A stretch of DNA of 64,000 nucleotides from Erigeron canadensis (GCF_010389155.1 NC_057761.1:45060213-45124212), one strand, 5' to 3'; numbered from the stretch's first letter, positions 46,316-60,100 are shown. The notes: generated from the sequence alone by a model not told the origin. Numbers and translations: made by a program.

Positions 46316-49300
46316 GGTCAAAAATCTTTGCTAAATACATATCCAAAACCCAAATACAACTATATCAACAAATTAATGATAAAAATAAAATAAAAAAAAA
46401 AAAAAAGAAGGGAAAGTTGCTAACTAGCATGCAATAACAAAAAGTAACAACATGTAAAATAGTTTCAAGCTTTGTGAAAATAAGCAAACAAGCTTTAAGT
46501 TGTGTTAATTTGTTTTATAGATTTCTATAGAATATGATGGAATTATTGAATTTACTAATAGATTTTTGTCATGTATAAGTATTTCTGGTGTTAATAAGAG
46601 TACTAGAACATCCTATATATGTATTACTTATAAATATATTTTATGTGTATTTAATTACCGACCTAGCTATATAAATTCATTGTTTATTGGAAGTACGAAG
46701 ATGGAAGACAAAATTTCTGAAGTTTTTTTAATAAGAGTTTGGGAGTGAACATAATAAATATTGTAATACATGAAGTACAACGTAGGCAGTAAAAATGGTC
46801 AAACTTTGGATGGCATCATTTCATGTTATTTCGTTCTATTGATGATTCCAAAAACTACAAAACAAGACGATATAAGTGATTCCATATTATATTAGTCCCT
46901 AATTATTAGTGGCTTTGTCAATATTGTGAAAACTCAATGTTAACAAGAATTTCTATATACTGTAATTTTATTATTTTTTTTATTAATCTCTAGATAGATT
47001 AATTAATATGGTAATTATATACAATACGTACGTAAGGCTGCTTCTTTTTTTTTCTTTTACAATAATCACGTACGTACAACTGAATTCGATTTTCTTTATA
47101 GCTCGTTTATTTAAGTTGAGGTGAAGCTAATTAAATTTTAAATTTTGGTAGGCGGCTTTCAAAAACCAAAATTAATAACCACAAGCAAGATTGGTAACTC
47201 GATTCCTGCAACGGTTCCCATCACCCAAGATTTCTATATCTAGTCGAGCCTGGTCAACTCGACTCTTCTAAAAGGATTTGAAATTTCAAAGTGTATGGTT
47301 CAAATTTTGGTGTCAGAAAACTGAAAGAATGTATAGTAAATTTTTTCTTAAATTGAAGTTAAATTCATAAATAGATGATACCAGTAAGTCAAATTTGTCA
47401 TTCAACAAAGAAAAATACTCATAGCTTACCGGTTTCGTCTTAAATAAATGTATTTATATAAGGAAAAAAAAAGTAAATATTTTTAGAGCAATGCTATATT
47501 TACAAACAAATTTTTACAAACTGATATGGTCCAATAAAATATAGAGAGAGAATAAAGAAAGAAAAATAAAACAACTCCATTGGTGCCAACTTATAAACCT
47601 TGTTTGTAGAAGTTCGTTTGTAAGTGAAATTTTTATGCTAACTTCATTTACATATCAAACTTCATTTACATATGAAAAAGAAAAAGAGAGATTTGTTTAA
47701 GGTTCACAACATCATCACACAAATATCGCAATGTATCACAAACATGTAAAAGGGGACTCATTATATCCTAATCTCTCCTTAGCCTGTTAAGCGATGCAAA
47801 GAACCGAATTCACAAAACGACAAGACGCTACCTATAACGTCGGTTAAGAAAAATGAAGCGACAAGTAAACCAACGAGACTTTGGGAGCAGTCTAATAACT
47901 TTGTAGTTGAAGTATTAAAATCCATATATAACACAATCGCGAGTCATACCAATATTATTATTTTATTTGTATATAATAATCATGATTTATTTATATATTT
48001 TAATAGATAGAAAAGTGAAATACTATGCTATATATACATACTTTTGTCACACCAACTTAAATCATGGCATCTATAAAATTGATTGATTAAGTTAGATAAG
48101 ATGTGTGACAAATGGTGAATGGGGTGAGTTCCCAAAACCTGATAGTTTGCATGTTCCCGACAAAGCCTGGTTGTCAAAGATATGATGAGTTTTCCTTAAA
48201 CACATTCTAGGGATGTTTTCTGTACTCCCTTTCTTTCCATTTTTGTTATCATAATTTCACCTTTGTTAAATAAATAAATCCCCTCTTTAATGTTTCAAGT
48301 TTTCACACTTTATTTATTTTTGAACAAACGAACATAACTTTGATGCGATAGATTATTTAATATAATATATATCTATGTTATTTAAGTAAATCTTCTTCTT
48401 CGTACTATATAAGCTAGGACAAAATCAATGGTATTGTGAATGAATGAGCGAGTGTTATAATGTTAATCAAGAACGTCTTTGTGTAGAAGAAACAACAGTC
48501 AAAGATTTTACTGAAAAGTCAACACAACGACTATTCAAAGTACAAATAACAATAAAATACAACCTGTGAGGCAAAAGGAAAACCATCCTGAAATGCTCTC
48601 CGTTACTAGATCAAGTAAACTAAAAGTTAATTAAAAATGGCTAATCAAACTAAATGAACATAAAATTGGCTATAAAACATAAAGTGGTCAGCGATTAGAC
48701 ATTTGTTAGTCCAACTATTGGACAAGTGAAGGTCAGCCTAGCTGGTCAGAGGCATTTCAGTTTTACTCAAGATTTTGAGTTCGATCCTTAAGGATAACAA
48801 AACCTTGAGGTTTTTTCCTTTAAATACTTGTAATGGCTTATGGTTAACATCTCGTTGTCTAGGGCACGTGCAAGGCTTCATCATTTACAGTGAGGTTTCC
48901 CCAACGTCGTATAATGACTAAATGTTCGGAAAAAGAAAAAAAAGTCTATCAGCATAACCATCACCGAACAAAAGTTGATATTCAAGAAATTGATTCATTG
49001 AGTTCTTTAACATATGAAAATAAAGTTTGATAAATATTTTAATTGTTCTTCATATGAACCAAAAAACATCATGACGTACTTATCATTACTTTTTAATGCG
49101 AATTACTATATATTTAATTAATGTAAGTATTTCATAATAAATGGTGAATAATACAATGGCATTTAATTAATTAAGACCACTTACAGACATGCTATATTTT
49201 TCAATAATATAAACATGATATTAAGAATTAACTCTAAATTAGAGTCTCTAACCATTGCACCGTGGTTGACATTTCTAGGAGTATTATAATCCATACTTTT

Positions 49301-49633
49301 CACACACACAAAAAAATAAAAATAAAAAATAAAAATCGATACTTTTCAATAGATATAACAATTCTAAAATCTTAACATCCAGACATTTTGGCAAAATTGC
49401 TCCAATAATCTGGAGGCCCATCAGAAAATGGGCTAGTATCAAATCTATTACGGAGTAATATTGCAAGAAGGCCCATGTGTTAGAAAATGGCAATAAATTC
49501 TCATATACTGGTATAATTTTTGTTTGTTTTACATATCTCAAAATCAAACCTACCGCCATTATTATGCTATATCTTTAAACTTGAAAAACAGTTGCGCGGT
49601 CACATGCATGATCACCTCACTCACACTCACTGG
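46316..49633. other. Intergenic upstream of the BLUS1-like gene
   Basis: No coding region is supported. It contains a possible MITE at about 47484-47643 (AGAGCAATGCTATATTTACAAAC mirrored by GTTTGTAAGTGAAATTTTTATGCT), a SINE candidate at 48728-48945, and a Stowaway-like half end at about 48224 (ACTCCCTTTCTTTCCATTTTTG) without a partner. Confidence 0.45.
48728..48945 (+). mobile_element. tRNA-derived SINE, candidate
   Basis: An A-box-like CCTAGCTGGTCAGAGG (about 48738) is followed about 40 bases later by B-box-like GAGTTCGATCC (48777-48787). The unit ends in an A-rich tail (GGAAAAAGAAAAAAAAG, about 48928-48944). Length near 215 bp fits plant SINEs. Confidence 0.5.
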
Positions 49634-49640
49634 CTATAAA
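49634..49640 (+). promoter_or_regulatory. TATA box of the BLUS1-like gene
   Basis: TATAAAA in GGCTATAAAACC, 84 bases before the start codon, with (TCAC)n upstream. Placement suits a short leader. Confidence 0.5.
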
Positions 49641-49717
49641 ACCATATTAAGTATAAGAAATATAAATCAAACATTCACAAGAAATTTGCTACGGCCCATT
49701 ACTTTTCTATCCAAAAA

Positions 49718-51478
49718 ATGGAAACTCATCACATTTCAAAAAGTCACTCCACCAAAATGGCTCATCATGAAGATGAACTCAAAAGAGTCACTTACCCACT
49801 CGATCCCAACAGCTATCAAATCCTCAACGAAATCGGTAGAGGATGCAGCGCCGTGGTCTACAAGGCGTTATGCACCACTACCTCCTCCGTTGTTGCCATC
49901 AAGTCTATTGACCTTGATAAATCAACCACCGACGATTTTGATAATATTCGTCGTGAAGCCAAAACAATGTCTCTTTTATCTCACCCGAATATCCTGAAAG
50001 CCCATTGCTCTTTCACGGTGGGCCAACGTCTCTGGGTGGTCATGCCTTTCATGTCCGCGGGCTCACTCCAATCCATTATTGCATCTTGCTTTCCAAATGG
50101 AATTTCTGAGTCTTGTATTTCGATAGTTTTAAAAGAAACGTTATTGGGCCTTTGTTATCTTCATGATCAAGGCCATCTTCACAGAGATATCAAGGCTGGC
50201 AATATATTAATGGACTCAAATGGGTCAATCAAGTTAGCAGATTTTGGTGTTTCGGCATCTATTTATGAATCTAGTTCTCGTTGTCTTATGTTTAACGAAA
50301 TCACTGGGACGCCTTATTGGATGGCACCAGAAGTTATAAATTCATATAATGGATATAGCTACAAGGCTGATATATGGTCATTTGGAATCACTGCACTTGA
50401 GTTAGCACAAGGGAGACCTCCATTATCCAACCTTCCATTTTCGGAATCTTTAGTGATGAAGATAACAAAAGGTTTACGCTTTTCAGATTACCAAAAAGAG
50501 GAAGAGAAAGGGCGGCACAAGAGTAATATTCCCAAGTTGTCGAAATATTTCAAGGAGATGATTGGATTGTGTCTAGATCTTGATCCTTTGAAACGCCCAA
50601 CTGCGCAGAAATTGTTGAAGCATTATTTCTTCAAGAATTGTAAAGGGTGTGACTTTCTTGTGAAGAATTTGCTTCAGGGGTTGCCTTCTGTTGAAGTCAG
50701 GTTCAAAAAACATAAACTTCAAAGAATTGCATCAATGACTAAAGAACAAAGGGAACATGATATTGAAGACGAAGACGAAGAAATTGAAGGTGGTAGTAGT
50801 TTGCAGAAACACAGGAGGATTAGTGGATGGAATTTTAATTTGGATGCTAATTGTGATCAGTTAAATCCTATTTTTCCCATTGGGGACACAACCAGTAGTA
50901 TATCCAAGGATCTTGATCAAGGTAGGTTAATTTTTTATTTTTATTTTTGAACAACGAGTTAGTAGTTAGCATTTGAGACACAGTGGAAGAGATTCACTAT
51001 ATATGTTCAATAAATCTATATTTGCTTCTTATAATGGCCTAACTTTGGTGTAGGTTTACCAACGGAAAAAGGTACTAAGGACGATGATTTTGTGAAACAA
51101 ATTACAGTTGGGGGAGAGAGTTTGATATCTGGAAAAGAAGGAGAGTCTACAGATGCAAGCAAAGCAAGTTCTCCTAGTGCGGTAAGTAGTGGATGTGGTG
51201 GTGGTGAGCTTGATATCGGTGGGATTGATAGGGAAGTTGTTGTAGGGAGCTTGAAGACATTGAAGAGGAGTTTGGATGATCAAAGAGAGAAAGTTATGTA
51301 TATGCTTGCTGTGGTTGGAGCCGAAGAGAGTGGTGGTGATGGTGATAAAGAGGAGAAGCTAATGCAAGTGATTGAGAAGCTAAGATTGGAGTTAGAGAAT
51401 GAGAAGAGGAAATCGTCTAGCTTAGAGTCGGAGTTGGAGTTTCTGAAGTTGCATATCACAAGTACTTCTGATGTCTAA
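49718..51478 (+). CDS. BLUS1: BLUS1-like STE20-type protein kinase
   Basis: Two exons, 49718-50921 and 51054-51478, encode 542 residues. The kinase domain (about 32-310) has a Gly loop [16 protein letters not shown] Lys62, HRDIKAGN (155-162), DFG (175-177) and the STE20 signature GTPYWMAPE (197-205), so all catalytic residues are present. The C-terminal region holds RRISGWNFN (Ser369), an acidic patch and a final coiled coil (about 490-535). The kinase sequence and the RRISGWNFN box match Arabidopsis BLUS1 (BLUE LIGHT SIGNALING1), a guard-cell kinase phosphorylated by phototropins that leads to plasma-membrane proton pumping and stomatal opening. Ser369 or a nearby Ser may be the counterpart of the phototropin target Ser348. 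The splice CAAG|GTAGG...GTAG|GTTTACC is in frame. The first Met is used; an alternative at codon 14 (MAHHEDE) would also keep the domain. Confidence 0.88.
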
Positions 51479-52467
51479 ATAAGGATATATAGCATAGCCA
51501 CTTAATTATGTTTTTAAATAAAATGATCGATGTTTCAATTTATTAGTTGTATGTGTCACAAAACTAATATAGATCGGCTTTCTTGCTGTTGCTAAGTGCG
51601 TTTGTGAATCCTTTTCGCATGACATGTAGTGTGTCACTAGTTTCTGACCAGATGTAGTCTAGAAACGAGAGAAACACAAATTGAACATGTTGATTCACAC
51701 GAATGTCATATACAATTTTCCAATTATCATTAAATCGACCAATACTTATATTTAGGGTGAATTTTCACTCACACACGGATTTTGTGAGTTGAAAAATTAT
51801 TGAAATTTAATATATTTCTAGATGACTGTTTTAGCATCATAATAAAACCTTAAAATATACCTGAAATTTAGAATGGGCCTAAAAAGACAAACGGGCCAAA
51901 ACTAGAGCCCCGCATTCCAAGTTATGTTCATTTTAATGAAGCCCTCATACTTGTATGATCTTGGGCCTCTGGGGAAAAAAATGACACATTCCTCTAGGCT
52001 TGGGCCCGCATCATGACTCCATTTCAAGTATCTGTATCGCTAACTATACCACTAGTTTTGTGATCTTTCTGCACAACGTTTTAAAGATGGTCGAAGGGTC
52101 CATTGCATTAACCTTTAATTCAATTAAGGTATATATTTTCTTCAACTGTGTGATTAGTTTAGCTTACTTTTCTTCATTTTCTGATCTTATGTATAGTATT
52201 TGGTTTTTTCATAGGCCTAGGTTTCGACAATATATAGGTTTGATTGTTCCTAACACGTTAAGAGCATACTATCAGAATTGCGAAAAAACAAGAAGAAATT
52301 AACTACAGAAAGATATAACTTCAATACCTCTGAATATGAAATACCATATATTAGACAGGATATCTTCCAAATGATTTATTTCAGCAAGGTACATTCTCTA
52401 TAATGTCAAATAATCCACAAAGATATAATTTTTGATTTTTACAGGCAGAGTACATAGAGTTTTAGAG
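51479..52467. other. Intergenic between converging genes
   Basis: 3' flanks of the BLUS1-like and CSL genes. An open frame at 52000-52302 (+) has no recognisable domain and overlaps likely CSL 3' sequence. Nothing else is supported. Confidence 0.45.
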
Positions 52468-55400
52468 TTAATTCTTAATCTTCTTACTTTTGGTCTTGTT
52501 TGGTACAAGCCCCTTAAGGATCGGATAACTGAATAGCAGAGTTGTCCATGACATGAATAGCTGCCCAAACATCTCATCAAGATTGCCATTGCTTATTACT
52601 CCCTTGACACCACCAACAAAGCATACAACATTCAACAAAACCATGACTGTCAACGGTATCATGAACATCTTTGCACCTTCAAGATCAAAGGTACCTTTCT
52701 CATATTTCGCGAGTTTCTCTTGATCCACCACTTTGTTTGTCAATCTGAAATTAGCTTTGGCAACGCCAAATGACTTCATCGCTACATCAAGACAACCAAA
52801 TAGCAATGCACTAACGCATTTTATGAAATAGATTCTTTGTTCATTCCACCATGTCACAAATGATCCGTCGGATGACAATACTTCGTATAAATGTTGCAAA
52901 AGTGAAGATACATAAACCGCAGCAAACACTTTAAACCATGGATTTGATGCCTGATATACAATAACTGGTTACCTCGTATTTTCACTTCAAACAGCTGTTT
53001 GATTAACTAAAAACAAACAAATTTGACTTTTTGAGTCTTTTTCTTTCAATTTTGACCGTAAATATTTTTTTTGTGTTATATAACACTTGATATAAAACAT
53101 ATGAGTGAATTGAGTTTTAAATGTACTTTTTATAGATATAACTTTGATCAACTTATATATAAGACAAACAAAAATTTATGAGGTCAAAGTTAAAGGAAAA
53201 AGACTTTGAAAGTCAAAGTAAGATATTTAAAATGGGACGTATATTCAGACGCCCATTTTGAATTAGTAGTGTACTTTAAAAGATGATTAAGACATATGAA
53301 AGAATTTAAAGAGTTAGTTTTTCCCAAGAATTTTGGTTTAGGTTTACTTACCGTGGGGTACAATGAGACGCCATTAAGAAGGCACAATGGTGGTATGGTT
53401 CCATAAAGCAGAGATGCAATTGACAAAATTGGAGTGTACATGAAGTAGGCATAACACATACTTTGAAAGATTGTCATTCTAGATGCCCCATACACAAGAG
53501 GGTTGAACCTGGATAGACCAACTTGAAGCAAACCTGACGACCATTTCATGAGCTGAACCAAGGCGTCTTTCATGTCAATGGTGGTGCAACCCAAGAAACA
53601 GGGCCTTTTTGGGTATAGATAAACAGATTTCCATCCTTTTGTGTGCAGCAAATAACCGGTGAAACTGCTCTCTAGTAATGAATCATATGAGTAACCAATT
53701 TGTTTGCCCCATTTGGTATTATCTTCATACGAGCAGGAAGCAAGCTTCTTAGTTTCTTCTATAATGACCGTTGGGAATAGTTCTGTTTGACTATCTTCCT
53801 TTTTTAATGACTCTATGAACTTGGTAGACTGACCAAAGCTCTCCATTGGACGCACAAGATGTTCATCTGATAGTTGTGGGTTCAAGTCTTATTACAGCGA
53901 AAGGCAGGGATACGTCAAAAAACTAACAGAAAGGAAAATGAAGAATACATACCTTGTTGATTAGGAGATTCGTACAACGCTTTTTTCCTCAAGTAATAAC
54001 CTGTTCCTGAACAAATCGTGCCCCCAATCCCGTCCATCCCTTGATATTTTGTCTGAAAAATTAACAAACATAAATCATTTACTGTATATCTCACACTACG
54101 ATAGAACCTGACCATAGCTAATTAACTTACATGTCTAAACTGACTAGATTTTGAATGAATAATCTAGGAAACAAAAACATGTGCGAAATGATCAAATTAC
54201 CCTGTATGCTGATCTTGCTTGACCGTCGTAGATATCTTTTTGGCTTACGTTATAGAAGATTTGAGGGAATTGGACGAATGCAAGCGAACTTGAGAGCTTT
54301 GGATCAAGGTGGAAACACATTGCCTGTTTTGCAGATGCAGGTTCATTGCAATACATGTCACAATCCAGCACAAGCATGTATGGAGCGTTGCTCAAAACTC
54401 CAGAAACTCGAAGCTACAAAATTAAGGCATGATATGAGACACTTATATATGATTAGAACTAACTCATGTTTGTTTATATTAGTCCAACTTATTTATTGTC
54501 ACATGTATATAGAGCATACAAGAGTGTTTAAAGCTCCGGCTTTGAAACGATGAGGAAGAGAAGGTCTTCTTTCCCGTGATACATAGACAAGCAGAGGCAT
54601 TTGAACTTCATCATCCCCACTCTTTTGGTTGTCGTGTATTATCTGAATTTGAGGCAAATCAAAACGTGAAATTTTGTGGATTACTTCACCAGAATAATAT
54701 AGAATTGTGCACTAGCTTCATATTTGGATATGAATACTAGACAAAAAAAACATACCTCCACACATGGTGGCCGATCGTTTATAGAAGAAGCTCCATTGGT
54801 TCTTCGTTCTACGTCGTCTTTGAATTGTTCGTATGCTAACTACACATATGGAATTAATTTGTAATTATACATAATCTTAAACTGATCTAACAAATTAACA
54901 ATTATTATGTTTTGCTGTCTTAAAAGATATACTTAGTCTAATATATGCAATTTTATGTTTATTGATGAATATATATGTACTCACCTTCATGTTCTCTTCA
55001 TCTACTTCAAATTCATCACTTCTAAAAAGTAACTCATCATGTCCATATGTAGAGAAAAATGAGTCTGGGCACCTACTTTTGATCCCATACTTTCTACAAA
55101 AAGGTAACCAGCTCTTTGCAAAAGAATATGCTTCCTTGATAGCATAAAGCGTTGAAGGCGCGCCACCATCATCAGACAAATAAACTGATAGTTTGTCTGA
55201 TGGGTAATCAAGTCCCATAGCAGACAATACCGTGTTCATAACCTCCAACGTAGGCTCCTTACTAGGGTCTGCAGTGCATATGAACACGTCCACTTTAGGC
55301 AACTCATTGTCATCAGGGAGGTTTTGAAGTGAAACCTCCCTAGCCACTGGACGCCATCGAAAGGCTTGTGTTAAGAACCAAACGAAGGCAAAGATAACTT

Positions 55401-55602
55401 CGGCCGAAGTAACTAGAGCCCATGGTAAGGTGGGTACATCACCATGTATTAGGTTGGTGAATCTATAGTACAAGATGGCTAATGTGGCTATCAAGTGAAA
55501 AATGATGTGAAGTCTTTGGGCAGTGGCTCGTGGTTGTTGAACGGAGCATGTGTTAAGAGAGACTGTGGCGGTATGGCGTTGGGAGACAGTGGCAGCTGCC
55601 AT
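52468..55602 (-). CDS. Cellulose synthase-like protein, CSLG/CSLM type (GT2)
   Basis: Seven exons (55602-54985, 54839-54756, 54642-54520, 54413-54201, 54052-53953, 53887-53352, 52950-52468) join in frame with AG/GT borders to give 718 residues, full length for CSLG. Two N-terminal membrane helices (about 31-50, 61-80) precede the GT2 domain. That domain has [14 protein letters not shown] (D105, D112), DCDMYCN (D292, D294) and QLMKW (491-495, the QxxRW site with Lys for Arg). Several C-terminal membrane helices follow. The site usually TED/VED reads LLESSFTGY (450-458), so the catalytic-base Asp is Ser453. The family makes beta-linked sugar chains in the endomembrane system; some CSLG/CSLM members transfer glucuronic acid to triterpenoids. 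The upstream in-frame ATG at 55632 is less likely than MAAAT at 55602. The gene looks intact; clade placement is by resemblance. Confidence 0.87.
53021..53242. mobile_element. Degraded Stowaway relative in CSL intron 6
   Basis: GACTTTTTGAGTCTTT, TTGACCGTAAATATTTTT and GTGTTATATAACACTTGATAT follow the same order as in the 7608-7862 Stowaway, and the right half mirrors them (AGGTCAAAGTTAAAG, AAAATGGGACGT). The terminal CTCC motifs are lost. Confidence 0.6.
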
Positions 55603-55632
55603 CGAGCTTAGTAGCTTGTTTTTGTTGATCAA

Positions 55633-57166
55633 AATTTTGGTTTTTTGAAAGAAGGATAGATGATACTATTTTACTTTTTCTTAAATATTGATTGTGAAAT
55701 TCTTTAGCTTAGTAGCAGTCCATTGGTTCAAATGATAATGCTATTTTTTGTCACTAATTCCAATCCTTGTTTCTGTCTTGCTACAAATTTGGATTTAGTC
55801 GCTTAATCTTCCTGAAGTATTCGGATCTCAGGTTTAATTGTCATCGGGTATTATTTTAGGTGGCTAGCAAATGGTAAAGAAACGGTAATGGAACTACTTC
55901 AATAAAAACTTTTTTACAAACTTTGATCTTTTCAAAATTACGAAGTAAGATAAATTTAATTCAAATTTTACGTAATCTATCTGACTATCTATGAACACAA
56001 TATATGAAGAGACAAAATATATATAGTAACAAGTACAAAACCTATAAAACCTTTGGTAAGCTAATTCCATTTCTTTCTTATACTTTTATTAAGATTTGCA
56101 TAGATGGTTTTTTGACAATTAAAGAGACGTTCATTAATCAAATACTTTATTTGATTTGGGATTTGGCTTCCTTCCAAAGACATATGAAATCGTTATGAAC
56201 GCCCTTCCACTTACGATAATTTGATATTAAAAAAAAAAACATAAATAAGCATATATTGATATCATCACCTAGCTAATTACCACACACACTTATCAAACGG
56301 CCAATAGATACTACACAAATTCCTTCTATTTTATTTCCAGGTAGTTTTCTTAACCAGTCATCTAAGTCTCTTAATCATTTTGTTTATATAAATGCTTCTA
56401 TAGAAGACCAAGTAGGACGGTCCATAAATAAGAGCTTAATTGGTATTTTTGCTAATGGCTAACCACTATACTACTGAAAATTTTGTACGGATGAGAAATA
56501 TTTTGAACCATGTAGTGTTTTAGAAATTTTCCTCAAAAAATTTATAAAACTGGGAAAGCAAGTGTTGAGAACAACGGCTCAGACAAACTTTTTCCCACTA
56601 ACGTCGGTCTTTGAGTTACCGCGCTTCAGAGTTTTTCTTGCTTTTCCTTCAAAGTCAGTGTTATGATCACCGGTCTTCATTCTTTTTGAGCTTTTGCATG
56701 ACTAGCTTTTGAGCTTTTGTATAAACGGAGGTGTATCTAATATCACCCCTTTATTCAATGGAAAATAAAATATATTACATACCATATACATAAGTAGCTT
56801 CTTCAACAATATATATGCATAGGTTCATGGGTTGTGTTTATGATTTCCTTTAATATATAACAAGATCATGAAAGATTGAATAGAAAATAACAATAAACAG
56901 ATTTATATAACCTCAATTAACATATAAAAGCAAGAGTTTTTGTAGTATTGGTCTATGAGAGCAATGAGCGATTTTGTATATTGAATTTTCTTGTTTTTAA
57001 CAACTATCATCATTTTCTTTTCGAACAGGTATCATAGATTTGTTTGGTTACAACAAATTTCTACAGCAATAATTTTTTTCCTTTTTATCAAAAGTTTCTT
57101 ATGATTGAATACTAAAATGCTAAACAACTCTTGATTATTTGATTTCTCCTTGATCACATCTTTAGG
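55633..57166. other. Intergenic between CSL and Agenet genes
   Basis: Contains the CSL promoter (no clear TATA box) and the Agenet 3' flank. No other coding region is supported. Confidence 0.45.
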
Positions 57167-60100
57167 CTAATGTGATAGGAAGGGCTCAAGCTTCCAAGAC
57201 GGGGTATGATTAATAGTTGATTGATTGCCATTGTTATTTAGAATGGCCTTCAGCCATTTGATTTTGTTAGCAAGTTCCTCCAGGTCAGTAACAGCTGCTT
57301 CCAGTGTGTACTCATGCATTATGTTCAAGCTTGTGCCACGGTCAATATCACATTCATCTACTGCTGACTCTTCCGCACACACACTCTCTTCAACACCATC
57401 ATCATTCATTTTCACATCCTCACACTGCACTTTTTCCTCCATAACAGTATGCACAAGATCTGAACTCTGTTTTTCTGTATGTGCCAACACAAATTCATCG
57501 TCCATTTTTACATCTTTACTCTGCTCTTTTTCATATACGATAACAGCATCCACGGGATCTGAACTCTGTTTTTTTGTATCTCTCACCGCAAAGTCAACAA
57601 CCATTTCCACATCTGTATTCTGCATGTTTTTCTCACAGATAACAGTATCCACGGGATATGAGCTCTGTTCTTGGGTATCTCCCTCTGTAAAATCATCATC
57701 CATTTTTACATCTTCACTCTGCACCTTTTCTTCAGAAATAGCAGTATCCACATGAGCTGAACTCTGTTTCTTCATATCTCCCTCCATAAAATTATTATCC
57801 AAATTTACATCTTTACTCTGTCTTTCTGAACCTCCCTCCGCTGATATACGTGTGCTGGAAGATACATTGAGAGGTGAACAAGCAGCATTCTCAACTTCTA
57901 AACCCATACCCAAAACAGTAAAACATGTGCAGCTACAATCAGAATTAGAATGCAAAGATAAAAGACATTACATAAGCATGGACTTATTACACCTTACCAT
58001 ACATGGACTGTAATACTAGTAACTGTTTGAGATATCATAACAAAAGATTGGGAGATTGTACCAAAATGTAGCGAACTTTACCAAAAAAATTTAAACATAT
58101 GAATGAGCATTTCAAAATTACCACTTAATGACATGAACCTAAATTTTCTTACAATCTATATGTGACCTGCTATAACAAGCAAACAGCTTCCGTGGTCTCT
58201 CTTTTGCTCATCCTCTCCAAGAAGACATTCTCTAGAGAAACCATTTCTTTAGGACAAATTTAATCCTTTTTTTTTTCAATTACTATATTTGATTTGGTAG
58301 TATCATAAATTAAACATTCTCAATTTTAGTCAACATTTATATCCTCAATCTAATCAATGTACACTCTCCTGCCTCTTCCTTTTCTGCCGCCTTTAATACA
58401 TCACCATATTTAAGGCCATTAATTGGCTCCCACCTACCATCATCCTCATCAAGGTCACCTGCGAGCTGTGATCTATAAACCAACTTCAGGTCACCTACGA
58501 TCTACACACGGTGTCTAGGTTTTAGGCTTTTAGTGTGAGCTAGCTGATGACAAAATTAGTGGTGTGTATGGTGGCCAATGGAAGAGATGTAGCCAACAAA
58601 GACGACAGGCAATATCAACAGATAGCTAATGGAAAGAAAGACGCCCCTTAATTTCACCCAAAAAAGGTGTGATGCTTTTGGTGGTTTGTTGTTTGTATTG
58701 ACTGGTTAGTGATTACTTTACTAGGATAATTAAAGAAATAGTTGAAGAAATTGACATGTAGTGGTTTGACGTTTATGTTGACCAGTGTTCAATAATGAAT
58801 ATAACAATTCCTAACCAAAAAAATAACCTATGTTCACTAGGTTACCTTCGAATCAAATGGTAAGGAATTCAAGTTCTTCGCATTTCACGACAGTTAAAAG
58901 TTCATTCAAACAAAGACACATTGATGTTCATCTACTAAAAAATTTCAGAAAACCCGATAAAAAGTAGAGAAATTATTGTAAGTAAAGATAGCAGATGCAT
59001 ATATATGTAGCAGATAGATGTTTCCATTTGAGGTTGAAGGACGAAATTATTATAAGTATCACACAAAAGTTTGGTCATTTACCACCAGTTAGCAGACAGT
59101 TTTTCAAAAATATGTCACTCAACTTAGAAGCCCACAAATTCACTAATGAATTACGTAATAAAAGAAGTGTTGGCCTATAAATCTTTTACTTTACCTTGTT
59201 TTGATGGAAAGATAAGTTGTGCATTGCCTGAAGTCTCGCCTCCCTGCATGAAAAAATTAACATCAATGAGAGCATGTCTAAGGCATTAGAAAAGGATGAG
59301 AACATCTTTTGTTCCTGGGACCAGGCTACAAGATCTGAACAAGAAACAACCTTTTGCATCACACTAGTTCACATTCCAATCTTAGTTTAGCACTTTAGCC
59401 AATAATTGAACAATAAGAAAAGAAAAAACTAAAACAGTAAAACAGGTCTACATTCAAATCTTGTGAGTTTCCCTTTTTCCGCTTATGGGGTATAATGATG
59501 AGATTCTCTAACTGTTTAGTGCGAAACAGAAAATTTTGAAAATTAATGCATTAGCAATTTAATCATAGCTGCAGTGGCATTTACTTGAAGACCGTATTAT
59601 CTGGCCATATGTATGACATGAAGCTACGAAAAGTAGATAGCAATTTATGACATGACTAGATTATCTGTCTAAACACTATGAGACATCCATTATGGAGCTA
59701 TCATGCAACATCAATTATGTTAAGAAGATCAATTGACAAAACTTGAGTTGTTATTATTCTAACACAAGGCTTATTAGACTAACATTTATAGAAGGAATGA
59801 ATTAGGCAGATAGAAGCTAGAGTATTTATAACAAAAATAAGATACGACAATGTATGTGAACACCACCAAGTATTCAACTTTTTACTTCACCCCCTAGAAC
59901 TATCATAGAGATCACCCAAGTATGTGTCATGTGGCATTTATACCTAAAACATGCCAGATGTCAAAATAACCTTTAACTTGTACTCTTTTTGAAAAAACAA
60001 AAAAAACTTTGATAAGATATCAACATATATGTGTTAAGGGGCTGTTTTTGCCTGTTTGGCATGCAGCTTATAGGAGCTTATGGTTTTCATAAGCTCAAGC

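Noticed and set aside
47484..47643. Possible MITE starting AGAGCAATGCTA
   Set aside because: End pairing is partial and flanking duplication unclear, so it is mentioned only in the intergenic note.
52000..52302. 100-codon frame between the BLUS1-like and CSL genes
   Set aside because: Hydrophobic AT-rich translation with no family resemblance; no promoter or splice support.
54155..54553. 132-codon plus-strand frame
   Set aside because: Antisense to CSL exons 3 and 4; the minus-strand reading gives the conserved GT2 domain.
57225..57755. 176-codon plus-strand Ser/Thr-rich frame
   Set aside because: Mirror of the Agenet tail repeats on the opposite strand.
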